Notes: a model not told the origin generated them from the letters alone. A DNA stretch of 64,000 bases from Neurospora tetraspora (GCF_033439725.1 NW_026944383.1:806001-870000); one strand, 5' to 3'. Positions 32,975 to 45,304 are shown, counted from the stretch's first letter. A program made the numbers and translations.

Positions 32975-35900
32975 CTATCTGTCAATGGGGCACCTATACT
33001 GCCTCTTCACCCCAAGCCCATCTCCATTAGAAGCCGCGCCCCCATTCTTCATCTCAAGAGCATCCAGGCATGCTTGATGGTAAACGTGCCTACAGGCCAG
33101 CACAACCAGGGGGCTAAGCTTCTGTTCCCGCTTCCCCATCACCGGCCCTTGCAAGCCTTCATGTCCAGAAGTATTTGCTTGCTGGGTCTGGTCCTTCGCC
33201 GACTCACCCTGCTGCTTCAGTCGCGGGCTGCTCACATCCTCCCCCTTGCCCTTCCCCTTTCCATTTCCATTTCCACTTCCATTATACTCTTCCCCGCCCT
33301 GGGGACCATCCGTTGCTGGCCACACATCATGATCCTTGCCCTTCCCCCTTTCAGCAGTAGCACCCGACGACGTCTTGCTCCCTCCGCCCATGGTGAGCTG
33401 CTGCTTCCTCGCCTGCCGCTGACTCTCCTCAGCAGCCTGGCGCTCTTCCCACGCCTCGTAGACATTACCCGCCACACCAGGACCCCAAACTCGTCGACCG
33501 CAGGCCTCACAGGTGGAACCTTTGGGACGCCAACCTCGCTGGCGGAGTTGGACGGCTTGGTTTACACTCACGAAGAGACTGCGTTCCAAAAGCCGGTTTG
33601 AGAGACCAAGGATGGACTCCTCGTATGCGTATGCGGCGAAAATGCTGGAGAGAACTGAGCGGAGATCTGCGAGGTTGGGTGACGACGCCGCAGCGCGAGT
33701 GAGGAACGCGCGGAGAATGCGAAGGAAGGATAGATTGGCGTTTATGGCTGGAGGTGTATCGCCCGTGTTTGCAGATCTCGAGCTACGGGTTGACGTGGAT
33801 GACAGGAGGGTTGTAAAAGTGTTTTGCACAAGCGATCGTACCAAGGTGACAAGCTTCTCTGTATCCAATGACACAAGGACAGATTCACCATTGGAGTGAG
33901 ATCCCCCATTCGTAAGCTGTCCTTGTGTTGAATCTTCTGGTGGTGGTGTTGGCTGCAAGGCCGAAGTGACCCGCTTGGTGATCTGTACACAGCTCTCAAT
34001 CAAGCTGAGCCAGAGTTGCTCGTCGGGTGAAAGGTCGTCCTTAGGTTGTGATTTGTGCCGTTGACGTGCATTACCGCTCTCTTGAGTGGCTTTGGTTTGT
34101 TCCTGGCATAGCCAAATACCCACACGAGTATAGTTTTGCAAAGCCTGCATAAGTTCCTCGGCACTTTCTTGAGGGTTAAGATCCACTTGTGACTGAGAGG
34201 CGGTTCCGGTCAACAGACCATGTAAGGCTGATTCAAGAGTCTCCAAGTGTCTCGTCAGTCGGTCCATGGCCTCCTTCACTTGCCCTTCTTTCGCCATCAG
34301 CATGACGGCAGCGTCAATCACACCAGTCTCTTCCATTGTAGGCAGTAGCTTCTCTAGCCTCAAGTTTGTAGCTTGGACTTTGTTCACGTATTCGGGTACA
34401 TGTGATGGTTCAAACCGGCACATGAGCTGCAAATACTGCTCCACGAGATCCTGCTGAGGCGGACGCACGTTCACCATCTCCTTGTTGGGCTCCAGTATCG
34501 TCTTCAGATAAGTATACTGAAGGTCTGGCTGCTCGGAAACGGAGTCCAAGATATGGCTGTGCAACTCTGGAGCGTAAGTCTCAATGGCTTGCGCCGCTCT
34601 AGCAGAGTCGATCTGGACCAGTTTTCCAGCGTGGTCCCGGATGACCTGATGCACATCCTGTACCTGGCGGCGGGTAAGACCTGAGTGCGGTCGAAGACAA
34701 AGCTCGATGCAGTCAAAGATAGCATCGCGCTCGTTCGGGTCCTCGAAGTAGGTCAGAGTCAGTTTCCCGTACTGTTTGTCTGCTTTGTATATACGCTTGA
34801 GTATCCGATAAAATCCAGCCTCCTTGAACCGAGGTATCAAGTCGGGAAGATCTGGGGGATGATAGATGGAGAGTAAGTATTCGGCGCTGAGTTGGGCGTC
34901 CTCGGCTAGGTCATCCCCTGGATATTGACACAGCCCAATGAGGACCTTGGTAAGTGTCGATCCTGTGAAGAGAAGGTATTGCGGATATTTGGGAAGGTTT
35001 CTGGCAACGAACATGTCGAGGTAGATAGTGTCTTCCTTGGCAAAATCTGCGGGATTCATTATCTCCATCAGGATAGAGGTGATATACTGCCTGTCCACCG
35101 TTAAACCAAATATTTCTTCCTCTGGAAGATCACGACTTGGGCCACCGCCAAGCTGCTTTTCGGGTGAATCGTTCAAGAAGGAGTCTTCAAAGGCCTCGTT
35201 GAGCACACTCAGAAAGCTGGGTGCGTCAAAGTTGAGGATCATCCTCAAGTAGGGGAAGGATGGTTCTTGAGACTGTCCTGGTCGCGTAAGCAGCCTCTTG
35301 CTACTGCCCTTAGGCCAGAAGATACTTTGGCCCGAAAAGAGAAACCAGTAAAGCTCCGCTTTTGCCTTTTGAGCTATAGCATCCGGAATTTTCTCACCCG
35401 TAGGATAGGTCTTCCCGGTAAGGATAAACGACAGATATGGAAAGATTTTCAGTGCGTTTGTCTCTCTGATCTCGTTCTCCAACACGCTTGCTGTTCCATC
35501 CACATCCCCATTCTGCATCAACGGCACCAGTAAGGCCAGCAAGTCGATGAATGGGGCAAGATAGTCGTTTAGGGCCTGGTTCCACACGTATATCAATGCA
35601 TCGTATAGGCTATGCGTTTTGCAGAGCGTTGTGACTTGATCGAGATCTAGAGTTGAGGTGTCCATGTGGCAGATGATGTCTTCCAGCCTGGTTTCGAGCC
35701 CGTTGCTGACGAAGTGGGTGACCAAGGCTTTCACAACTGCGGGCGGGATAGCTGTAATCGATCCATCAATGATGTATGGCTCGAGGGTTTCCAGGAAGAT
35801 GCCTTCCAAACCGGCCTCTTCATACCATTCGTACATCTCATCGAAGAGAAAGTCAGTTTTCCCGGCATTTTGAGAAGCTATGAAGCAGTTTTCGGCTAGT

Positions 35901-38094
35901 TCCCGAAGGTGCTTATCGTCTCCCGCTTCTCGGCGTTTTGTTCTTTGCCCAAATGCGTACTTGAGAGATGCGCTCATGATCTCCATGAGCTTGTCAATGA
36001 CCATAGAATGTCTTAAGGCCGTATCCTCCGGTAACCCAATGGTCAACTTGTTGGCGTCGCCCGTGTAGTAAGACGTCGCAAGTCGAATGGCACCGACATA
36101 GTCACCGCTTTCCATCAGAGCGAACAGCCGATCTGCCCAGTTAGATAGGGCACCTAACGAGACGTCGGTAAATCCAAGCAGAAAAAGCCGGCCTTTGTAA
36201 GCCTTGAAGCTCATGTAGAAGGCATCGGCAACGACGCCATGCATGGTAGGATCTTCATCGTCAAGCTGCTCGACCAGAGTGTGAAGTTGCTTGGAGAAAA
36301 GATCAACATGGTAGATGTGCTTGTGTATAAGGTCGAATGCTTCAGTCATGCGCATGGTTCGATCCTCCAGCACAATGAGCCTCTGAGTTATCGTGAGAAC
36401 TGTCAAGACAGACCGGCTCAACCATTGTACAGCAACGATTGGCTCTTCACATTTCCACCGGTTTCGGGGTCTGAATCTGAGGGTTGGCGGTTTATCCTTG
36501 TTTTCTGCTGGCTCCTCTTCCACCTCAAGGACCGTGAGGACGTTTGACCAGCAGTAGACGAGCTTGACCTTGGACACGTTGCTGCCAGTAAGAGGATCCG
36601 GGACCTTCAATCTCACTGCAGGGAACCAAGCTAGACATCCTGTCATGGCACTGTGTGCGGTTACTTCCTTTGGACGCGCAGACTTATGTTGTGTTTGAGC
36701 AACAGGCGTAGTAGAAACGATGACGAGCAAGTACGGGGTGAGCATTGCCGTCAAACCCATAGTGTCCGTGGCCATGTCAACGTTTCCTAAAGGCAGAGAC
36801 TGAAAGGCAAGCACAGTACTGGGCTTGAGTATCTTCCCAACAGGCGGAGGGGCGTCTGGGTACCGGCCGAGAATTCGAGTAGTCTTGACAGTCCTGCCAA
36901 ATGATCCGGTACCCCGGGTAGCAAGGTGAGAGAAGGCCATCCCTCGGTCATCAGCCGACACTAGGGCTGTATGTCGGGTCCCCAGAAAGCCCAGATGTGT
37001 TATCTTGGTGTCCGGGACATGTCCGTCAGTTGATCTCTGCTGAAGCTGGGGTAGATGTGGAATACTGAGAAATGGTCGTGAAGGACGAGTGGTATCCCAA
37101 GTAAAGATATTTCCATTGGCATGTCCGCCTGCGATTGTCGTATGGTCTGCCGAAATCGCTAGAGATGTCACGGCACCTGATTCAACAGCTGGGGGACTGG
37201 TCAACAACATCAACACGCAAGGTTCAAGTGGGGGAGAGAGCGCAAACCTTTTGTTCCCGGCCCAATGATCATCTTCAGATTCTGATTAAAGTCGAACACT
37301 AGGATAACTCCTTTTGACGTTCCTAGAACAATGGAGGTGGAAACGGCTAGGCATGTGGGAGAGCCAAAATTCCTCCTCCCAGATTCGGAGAATGCTAGCC
37401 CATCCAATTTCAGTAACTTTGTCCAGCGCACAACTTCCCAAGGAGGGGAGCTTGTTTCAGTTTCGCTGGAGTCGAGTAGTAGATTGCTCGTAACGGATAG
37501 GGTCCTGCTGTGGCCTGCAAGGAATGCCGGAGAGGACGGTCGTGGGGAGAGCGTGCCAGGCGAGCCAAAGGAGGAGAACCTCCGATCAAAGGGTCGGAAG
37601 GAAGGTGTTGGGCCTCTTAACCCGGGACGGAGTGCCAAAGACGGGAGGATGTTGCTGCTACCCGGAGACGAAACGACAGAGCCCTACATGCGCCATTAGT
37701 CAGAGCAGAGACCTTCAACACCAGAACAGACATGACTAACTTGTACGGAGGGAGAGTCTCCAGAAAGCGTAGGAAAGGACTCGAGGGGGCTTGCGGCTGA
37801 GCGCAGTACTCCATCCGTAGAACCGTCCTCTGAGGTTGTCGCATCGTGTTCGGCCTCGACCAGCTCGCGGTAACGGTTCGCTATGGCACTCGGCGCAATC
37901 GGAGTGGGCGCGATTGGGGATGCCGCTGCTGGTTGCTCTTCCACTTCCTCCCCATCCTGAGCCGTAACGGTGTGTTCTCGGATGGTCTCATCGCCGCTCA
38001 AGCTCGGGTCGTCGGTTGGACCCAGGTCGGGTTCGTCGGCCATCATGTCGTCCACTGACCCCTCCTCATCCCGCCGCGGTATGTTCACGCTCAT
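32975..38094 (-). CDS. vps8: CORVET tethering subunit Vps8
   Basis: Endosomal tether subunit that binds Rab5 (Vps21) and is specific to the CORVET complex. Exons are 37741-38094, 37248-37683 and 32975-37188, with introns of 57 and 59 bp. The product is 1667 aa. An acidic, disordered N-terminus precedes the beta-propeller (about 190-620). Propeller strands include CLAVSTSIVLGTSKGVILVFDF and SLAISADHTTIAGGHANGNIFTWD, joined by splicing. The alpha-solenoid Vps8 core (GDYVGAIRLATSYYTGD, DVILYVWNQ-like repeats) fills the middle. The C-terminus is an atypical RING: CEACG near residue 1490, then a low-complexity Gly/Asn/Lys insertion of about 110 residues, then CRHVYHQAC and the terminal CPIDR, where Asp replaces the last Cys. 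The gene is divergent from the GPALPP gene. Confidence 0.93.
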
Positions 38095-38817
38095 CGGGGA
38101 TAGCCAGAGCAGCACATGTTTTCAGTACAGTCGGTGTATTCGTCCAAAGGGTGTGCGACCTCTACCCTCGTGGTGATCGTATACGTAGTGTTTCTAGTTG
38201 TAGTTGTAGGTGGTAGCTCCCGTCTTCCGGCTTGTATTCTTGGCGACGCAGTTGGATAATGGATCGGATGGATCTAGGCACCCACAACAACGGGATAAAT
38301 TGACACTAGAGTTGTCGTGATGATTGCCAGCTCCAAGCTAAATAGACTATGGTTTGTCGGATTTCTGCGCCTTCGTTTGCCGACTAAGTAACTTCAACGG
38401 CGCAAGGCCAAATGGCGGGATATCGAGCTTCCTTGTGTTCAACTGCTGGAGCTCCAGAGCGGGACGGGAGCAAAGGCAATTACGCACGCACTGCAAGGAA
38501 GGGGAAGCTTCAGCGCTGTCAGGCCTGCCATGTGCCATCACCAACAGTGACCGGTCGTTCAGCGTGTTATCGATAAGGACTTATCCACCGCCCCACTGCC
38601 TGATCAGGGACAGGCTTGCATCATAACTTCAGCCCTGAAGGCTTGCAGACTGCAGGCGATGTTGAACTGCCTGTGACAATTTGACCGTGTTTCCATCCTC
38701 GCCCTCCCATCTCAACAACCACAACAACTTTTAGTTTCCACATCTACACTTTCAACTCTTATTCCCGACGTCATCGAATACAACTCTGTTTCATAACCCA
38801 ATCCAAGACCGCGAACC
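38095..38817. promoter_or_regulatory. Divergent promoter, vps8 / GPALPP gene
   Basis: A 723-bp head-to-head interval. The right side has a CT/CA-rich leader (about 38695-38815) typical of fungal 5'UTRs. No other element is supported. Confidence 0.5.
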
Positions 38818-39891
38818 ATGGCATCCATTGGTCCCCAACTCCCTCCCCATCTTCAAAAGCGCAAACGCGACGACGAAGACGAAGAGTCGTCTTCTCCTCC
38901 GACCAAGATATCGCGACCAGACAACCGCGACGAAATTCCACTCGAAGGCGACGACTCCGGCGATGACTTCGGGCCCAGCGCGCCCAATCCCAATCCCTCG
39001 CACATTTCATCCAGCATTGGTCCATCTGCGCCACCGCGACCATCAATAGGCCCCACCGCTCCCACATCTTCCGCCTCTGCTCCCAAGCGTATCTACGGCC
39101 CCGCCCCTCCACCCGCCGACCTCTCCGAACGTCCCACCACGGATCCCAACTCTGACTCTGACTCCGACTCAGACGACGGCTACGGCCCCGCCCTCCCCGG
39201 CACACGACCAGCGGCAGCTGCCAACTCCTCGAATCGTGGTCCCTCCTTCCCTTCCTTCCAACAGCAACAACAACACCAAGCCGAAGAACCACAAGCCCCC
39301 AAGCGCGACGACTGGATGGTCGCCCCACCCACCAACAGCAGCTACCGCGCCCCGGACCCAACAAAGCTCAAGTCGCGCAAGTTCGCCAGCGGGCGCTCGG
39401 CTGCGACCGGCGAGAAGTCCGGAGGAGGAGTCAGCAGCATATGGACGGAGACGCCCGAAGAAAAAATCAAGCGGTTGGCGGCGGCGGTGTTGGGTCGGGA
39501 AGATCCTTCGTCTTCTTCGCACTCCTCCGCTACCGCCGCCTCTGCCTCTGTCTCAAAAACTAGTAGACCAAAAAACCTAGACGAAGAAAGAGTCCGTTCC
39601 TACACTGAACAAACGCGGGGACGGAGTCTGGTGGAGGAGCACCAGGCTGCCATTGCGGCGGGGAAGAAGAAACTGACTTCCGCAAGCTCTTCTTCTGCGT
39701 CGAAGTCCGGCCGGCCGGGGGATAAGTATGGTAAGCAGGATGTTGATGATGAAGATGACCCGAGTAAGCGGGCGTTTGATCGGGAGAAGGATATGGCGGT
39801 TGGAGGAAGGATTAGCCATACGCAGAGGAAGGATCTGTTGAATCGGGCGGCCAACTTTGGGGATAGGTTTCAGTCGGGGAAATTTCTTTGA
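38818..39891 (+). CDS. GPALPP-motif (DUF3752) protein
   Basis: Intronless gene of 357 aa. The N-terminal half carries a series of degenerate GPxxP motifs: IGPQLPP at the start, then FGPSAPN, IGPSAPP, IGPTAPT, YGPAPPP and YGPALPG. They are separated by acidic, Ser-rich spacers and a DSDSDSDSD run. The C-terminal DUF3752 region contains RDDWMVAPP, WTETPEEKIKRL, SLVEEHQ and the terminal FDREKDMAVGG...RKDLLNRAANFGDRFQSGKF, which is the conserved end of the family (human GPALPP1). The molecular role is not established; plant and animal relatives have been linked to RNA or splicing factors. The start ATG is fixed by the first motif directly following it. Confidence 0.9.
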   Translation: MASIGPQLPPHLQKRKRDDEDEESSSPPTKISRPDNRDEIPLEGDDSGDDFGPSAPNPNPSHISSSIGPSAPPRPSIGPTAPTSSASAPKRIYGPAPPPADLSERPTTDPNSDSDSDSDDGYGPALPGTRPAAAANSSNRGPSFPSFQQQQQHQAEEPQAPKRDDWMVAPPTNSSYRAPDPTKLKSRKFASGRSAATGEKSGGGVSSIWTETPEEKIKRLAAAVLGREDPSSSSHSSATAASASVSKTSRPKNLDEERVRSYTEQTRGRSLVEEHQAAIAAGKKKLTSASSSSASKSGRPGDKYGKQDVDDEDDPSKRAFDREKDMAVGGRISHTQRKDLLNRAANFGDRFQSGKFL

Positions 39892-40804
39892 AGGAAACCT
39901 CATACCGCTGGACTTAGGTTGGCGGGGGGGTGTCAACGGTCGAGTTGACAGGCTACTCTTGATGTGCCTCTCGGTGATACCGAGATGCGTATGATACTTG
40001 GGGTTTGCCTCACTGTGATTTTATGAGAGAAACCACTTGGGACTCCGTATGAGGCGTCGACTTTCCATAAATCATGATATATCACAAACAACATATTCAC
40101 AGCACAGAAAAAAAGCCGAAACAAATGATTCATCGCATGTTCATTCCACTCAAGCCGGCTAACTTTTGCTTCATTTGACTCTTCCCTATTTCCCCAGAGT
40201 TGCCAGATGCGAATACCCATAAAAACGTGCCGTGGCCAACTTATGATCAAAATGTCCGCTCAACAATGAGGTGAGGTCTCAAATATCATCCAATGTACAT
40301 GTTCACAAAAATCAAAATTCCATCCCAATAAACTCCATGCTATCCCATCCCTTCCCATCAATAACAACCAAAGCCACACGCGCCCATTCGTGGAGCACCA
40401 CCTTCCGTTCCAACCGACCTTATAAGCACCGAAACCAATACATACTGCTATGCATCTTGCGCACTGACCTGCTCGCTTTGCCAGATTTGCAAACCATAAC
40501 TGTTGTACGGAACGATCGTATGTAATATCCTGATCGAACTGACAGCGTCGTTCATCGTGCGTCGTCCTCTCAAATTCGTGCCCTATGTGTGAATCTAACC
40601 CGATCAATAGCTGCTACTGGAGAGCAGAGGATGCTCCTCGCAGCAACGCCATTTCTTTCTTTCGGCCGACATTACCAATACAGGTTGATAACGGATAGTG
40701 TAAACTCGAGATATGGTAGGTAAAACAGACGGATATCGGTGTGAAAATCAGCTCCGAATAGAGCGCCGTAGGAACCAAGTCTCTCAGATTCGTATCACTC
40801 GAAA
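39892..40804. other. Intergenic, convergent 3' ends
   Basis: Space between the stops of the GPALPP and RING genes. Open frames on the minus strand (40260-40607 and 39933-40250) have no recognisable domain. It is probably long 3'UTR sequence. Confidence 0.5.
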
Positions 40805-42270
40805 TTAATTCGCCGCAGGTCGGACTCCCGCTTCGAGATTAGAAGGCGTCACGGTTGGGTTGGCATTTGCGTCCGCGTTTTGCCCCCCATTGTTGCGTCG
40901 GAAATTGGGGAATGCAGCCCTAAGATTTGCAAACACGCCGCCCTCGCCACGATCCTCCGAAGCTTGAGATGAAGAGGCAGGTTGACTGAAAGCACCATTG
41001 TCCCGTCTTCGCTCACCATGACGCCTCCGAGACCCTCGTTGGTCGTTGTTAGACACCACATACACCGTCCTTGCTGGACGACTCAGGCCGAAGAAAGCAT
41101 GTCTCGGTCTGTTTGGCAGGTTCATGCGATTGGATCGTGGGTCGTTGGATAAAGTGACATGGATAACGCCAGGTTGGCCATCGACTGGTTCGCCGGCTGT
41201 GCGTGGTTTAGGAGTGTAGTAGTCGGCCTTGCACAACGGACAGCATGCTCGCCTGCTCGTCAACCACGGGTCAAGGCATGCCGCGTGGAAAGCATGTCCA
41301 CAAGTCAACCCACGCACGTCGTCGTCGTCTTCCAAGGTGTCAATGCAAATAGCACAGGTATCACCAGAAGTGCCCTCGCACTCCGGTGGCAATGCGGCGT
41401 CAATCGGATCCTCCTCATCTTCGCCCTCGTCATGCGAAACCCGGGCTTCCTTCGGTGGTGTCGTTGCTTCTGAGACAGAATGGGTCAAAGGCACAGTGCT
41501 GGAGGTGCTCTCCTTGGCTTCATGTTGTGGGGTCTTCGAGTCCCGGTCAACGGGTTCGGCGGTGCTTGTCGTTGGCCGGCCCTCGGTCGACATACGCTCC
41601 TTGTTCGGCAGCTCTCGAGAAATAGCGTCCGCGTCATGAATACTATTCGGTCGGCTGGGCGCTGAAACGCCACCGCTGGTGGGAAGACCATCCCGCGCTC
41701 GGCTCGCAACCCAAGTCTTGTACTTGAGCATGGGGAATTTCTCGTTGACTTCGTCTATTGTCATTAGTTTCTTCTCACGACGGCGTCGGTGCGGCCGAGG
41801 CATGGCCTCCATGTTAATCTGGTCGCCCTCCTCCGCCAGGCGCATCTGACGAGTTCGAGCATTATATCGAAAGCAGTACTTGACGCCCACAATGATCCTG
41901 CACCGCGTGTTAGTTGCCCATTTGGCAAAACATGGGGCGGCACACAGAAAACCCACCAGAGGTTGGTGAAAACGACGCCGAAGCCCAATGCCACAAAAAA
42001 CAAGAGCGGCGATGACCCTCCTTTGTCATCCTTTGAATCGGTATCCCCAGATGCGGGGCTGGAAGTGGCGGGTGGAGGAAGGGTAGTGGGCGATATTGAT
42101 GTTGGTGAAGTGGTTATCAGAGTAGAGCTGCCGCTTGTCGGAATTGCTGAGGCCGTCGCTGAGGCCGTCGCCGATGCTACTGCTGAGGTGAGTATCGAAG
42201 TCCCCGTCTCGGCGACCTGCCTCGCCACGGCGCGCGCCCCTTCCAATATGGCTGGATTAACGTAAACCAT
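40805..42270 (-). CDS. Membrane-anchored RING-H2 E3 ubiquitin ligase-like protein
   Basis: Exons are 41957-42270 and 40805-41897, with a 59-bp intron (GTGGGT...CTAACACGCGGTGCAG). The product is 468 aa. A short Ala/Ser/Thr-rich lumenal or extracellular N-terminus leads to one transmembrane helix (PLLFFVALGFGVVFTNLW), with the intron falling in the codon of its last Trp. A cytosolic region follows with RHRRRREKK-type basic residues and the helix MTIDEVNEKFPMLKYKTW. The RING-H2 finger is at about residues 286-327: CAIC, then CGHAFHAAC and CPLC, with canonical C-x-H-x2-H-x2-C spacing. This layout (short N-terminus, one helix, juxtamembrane helix, RING-H2) matches fungal Tul1/PA-TM-RING-like or ATL-type ligases, but there is no PA domain. 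The substrate is unknown. It probably sits in endomembranes. Confidence 0.9.
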
Positions 42271-45230
42271 TTTGCCGACTGTCGACAGATGAGATGCCGA
42301 TGAGATACGAGTGGCGACGAGGTACGAATTACTGTCGCAGGGTGTCCATCAGGTGGAGATTGAGTAGCGCACGCAGCCGTCACCAGTCCGTAGAGAAACC
42401 CGCTGTGTCCTAGTTTGACAAAGCTCAGAGAGCAAGGAACGGTTTGTCGAGGACAAAAGAAGGATGAGCGAAGGTCGAGGGCAAATGTTGCAAAAGCCTC
42501 TCGGAAGGCTTGGAGAAAGTGCTGAAGATGGGCTACCAGAAGCAACGTAAGCGGGTAGGACGCCCGAGTGCAGGGCTGATGTGTGAATGGTTGAATGAAA
42601 ACAGTTCAAGTTGGGGCGTGACAAGCCCGGAAAGTGGAGAAGAATGACCTGCTGAGCGACAAAGCGATGAACTTGCAGAAGGTGCAGATGCAGCTGCGAC
42701 TCGAGAACTGAAGTGACTTTGAAAGTGAGAGAGTGAGGTGGGAAATTGTTAAGGCTCTGTAGCGCACGGTCGCCAGGCCACAGGCGCTAAAGTGTTGGTC
42801 GTGATTGTCGAAACGGGGGATTCCTGAGATTGTTGCGCAGTGCTGGTGTCAGCATGAAGCAGCCGAATGGGGGAAAAGATACGAATTGAGGAGGGAAAGT
42901 GCTATGGTTGTACAGCGTTCAAATAGGGTCCGGGTTTGTAAGAGATTTGTGGGAACTGTAAAAACATGGAACTGCTTTCAGTGAGACTGAGGACGGGAAA
43001 GGAACGAATCCTGGTTTCATTATTCATCCATTTGACTTGGATCTACTTGCCCGGCTGCCCGGTTGCGTCGAACGAACGCATCCTCTTGTCCTCGATCCAC
43101 GGTGTCAATGATAATACGATTCCACGCAGCCTAGAGTGAGAGTTTACCCTCCTCACAATCGCTCTCACTCATCATGGGCATGACACAGCAAAGCCACAGT
43201 GACCGGGGCTGGGAAGGGGACATTGGGGGATCGGGGTTGGATGGCTTTTTCCCCTTGGTCACAAAGGGTCGCTCTCGTCGGCAACGAGGGAGGGGGGTCG
43301 AGCCGTCGAGGGTCTTCCACCCCCGGAAGAGACGGACGGGATTGGCGGAGTCTCTGGAAAAGCTAGGAAAACAGGGCAAAAGGCCAGCAACGAGTCGGCA
43401 GGGATGGCCTCACCTTTCATGTCAGCCTGGCTCGAGCTTGGATTTGATTCAAGTTGGATGACTTGACAAGCCCAAGCGACTGAGGCACTGCAATGATGTT
43501 GCAGGGTACGGGATGACGCACTTCCGTCTTTGTCTTTGACAGGATGCATTCACCGTTCACGTGGAAGGGCTACATATTATCGCATATCTACAGCCATTTT
43601 CAATTGCAAAGTTCATGAAGTTGCTCTGTCTCAAGAGTTTCGCTTGCAGACCTCCACGCTATTTCCGGCCATGTGCCCTGGTGCAGAGTTGCAGACGTGC
43701 TAAATTCTGGGGTACTTTGCGTCCATCCCCGCCTAGAGGTACGCTACCCCAAGATCTTGGCACGGCAGCGGCTGCATCTCTCTTCTCGGATCCGATCCCA
43801 TTTTCATCATCTCCCGTCTGTATCATCCCGTTCGAGGATGGTTGTTCGGACACTTGCCATTTGGCTTGTAGCATCATCCCGGGGAATACTATCGTCGATA
43901 CCCCAAAAGGCAAATTCCCTGTTCGGTTACGAAGCATGAGGTTTCTGATTCTATCGAGGTGTTGCATGCCAAAACTGGTTGCAAAGACCTTCCAGACCAC
44001 AGCGACACTTCCAACGTGATCAATTTCCCCCTCTGAACTTCACAATTACATAGGCCTCGCACGGCGTCATATAAGCGCGAGGATACCCTTGAGACCATCT
44101 GCTTTTTGCGGCTAGGTAACGTAAAATCTAAACCTGAAACTCTTCAAAAAGGCGACTCCATCGCCTAACCCCCGTTGGGAGATGTTCAAGGACCTTTGAG
44201 ATGCACATCACTTTCGGCTATCTCCGTAGAGGTAAAATAAGGTTGTCCTTGTCTTCCCTTTGAATCAAGATGCGGAAAGCAAGGCTAAATACAGCCCTAT
44301 CACACACTGACCTGGACGAACTGCTTAGAGTTACTCCGAGCGCCTATTTGAGTGGCACCTGCTTGCCTTGATAATCTGATGGAGGCTGGAAGGCGACAAC
44401 GAAAAGGGCTTGATTGTAGTTGTCTAACGGAAGAGGAGAAACGGAAACCAGGGCAGCCTAAATACCTGGAAGGGAGTGCCGGTAATGGAACGGCCCAGTG
44501 AATGGGCAAAGCCGGTGAATGGGCGGCCCAGGGCACGGACTTCCAACATAATCACACTCGCGGCAGAAACACAATTCATCGAATAACACCTCTTATGCTT
44601 GAACGAAGAACAACTCCTTCTTGAAAGAAATCCCTTGGACACAACCGCTTCGTCCCCTAGACCGTTCCCGTCCCGCATGCTGGCCTCAAAAACAACCCGG
44701 GCTCACGGGAACAACAAGCAGTTGACAAAAAGCGAATAAAAATACTTGGAACTCGTTCCCATCTTTCCAAGAATCGTAACGATTGTCGTCCAGACTCCGT
44801 GTTTTCTCCGACCGATCAAAATACGGACGGGTTCCTCGGAACTGAATACCAGCCGGCACAACGAGATCTCCGATCCTGCGCAGTTCATCAAGATCCCCAT
44901 ATTCGTCCATCTGTCTATCTTAACCCCGCAACGCGCTAGAAAATACAACCAAGACCAGCCCAGTATCCCCCTCCCGTCCTTCGGGGTCTTTCTGGGCAGC
45001 TGGGCAATGGCTAAGCCTCCTTCGGCCTCTCGCAACGACGCGTGGGACAGGGTTCTTGGCTGCGTCTTAGCACTGTTGTGAGCAGGCCATGCGGACAACT
45101 TGATGGTGGTGATAACGCGGGCTGAGGCGGGTTCCAGGTTTTGGTAAAGAAAAAAAAGAAGAGGCAAAGGAGAAGGGACATTGTGAAAACGTGGGGAGGA
45201 GCCAAAAAAGACAAAAAGAAGATTTTGATG
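42271..45230. other. 3-kb stretch with no supported protein gene
   Basis: Upstream region of the RING gene, continuing to the tRNA gene. Frames of 150 or so codons (43561-44019 +, 44703-45167 -) show no domain, and no splice extension gives one. One CCTAGAGGTAC motif lies at 43732-43742 and a related GTAGAGGTA at about 44226. I see no 5S rRNA or snRNA. Confidence 0.5.
45204..45217 (-). terminator. Pol III terminator of tRNA-Val
   Basis: Downstream of the tRNA on the minus strand come a T5 run (45213-45217), 13 bases after the tRNA 3' end, and a T6 run (45204-45209). These are sufficient as RNA polymerase III termination signals. Confidence 0.75.
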
Positions 45231-45304
45231 TGATCCGACTGAGGCTCGATCTCAGGACCTTCAGTGTGTTAGACTGACGTGATAACCAACTACACCATCG
45301 GACC
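45231..45304 (-). tRNA. tRNA-Val (anticodon AAC)
   Basis: A 74-base cloverleaf without intron. Acceptor stem GGTCCGA pairs with TCGGATC (one G-T pair), followed by discriminator A. D-arm is GTGTAGTTGGTTATCAC. Anticodon arm is TCAGT-CTAACAC-ACTGA, with anticodon AAC. Variable loop is AGGTC. T-arm is CTGAG-ATCGAGC-CTCAG. Internal A and B boxes are present (TGGTGTAGTTGG and GATCGAGCC). CCA is not encoded, as in eukaryotes. Confidence 0.97.

Noticed and set aside
43561-44019. 152-codon plus-strand frame in the 42-45 kb block
   Set aside because: No domain, Cys/Pro-rich chance composition, and an overlapping antisense frame of similar size.
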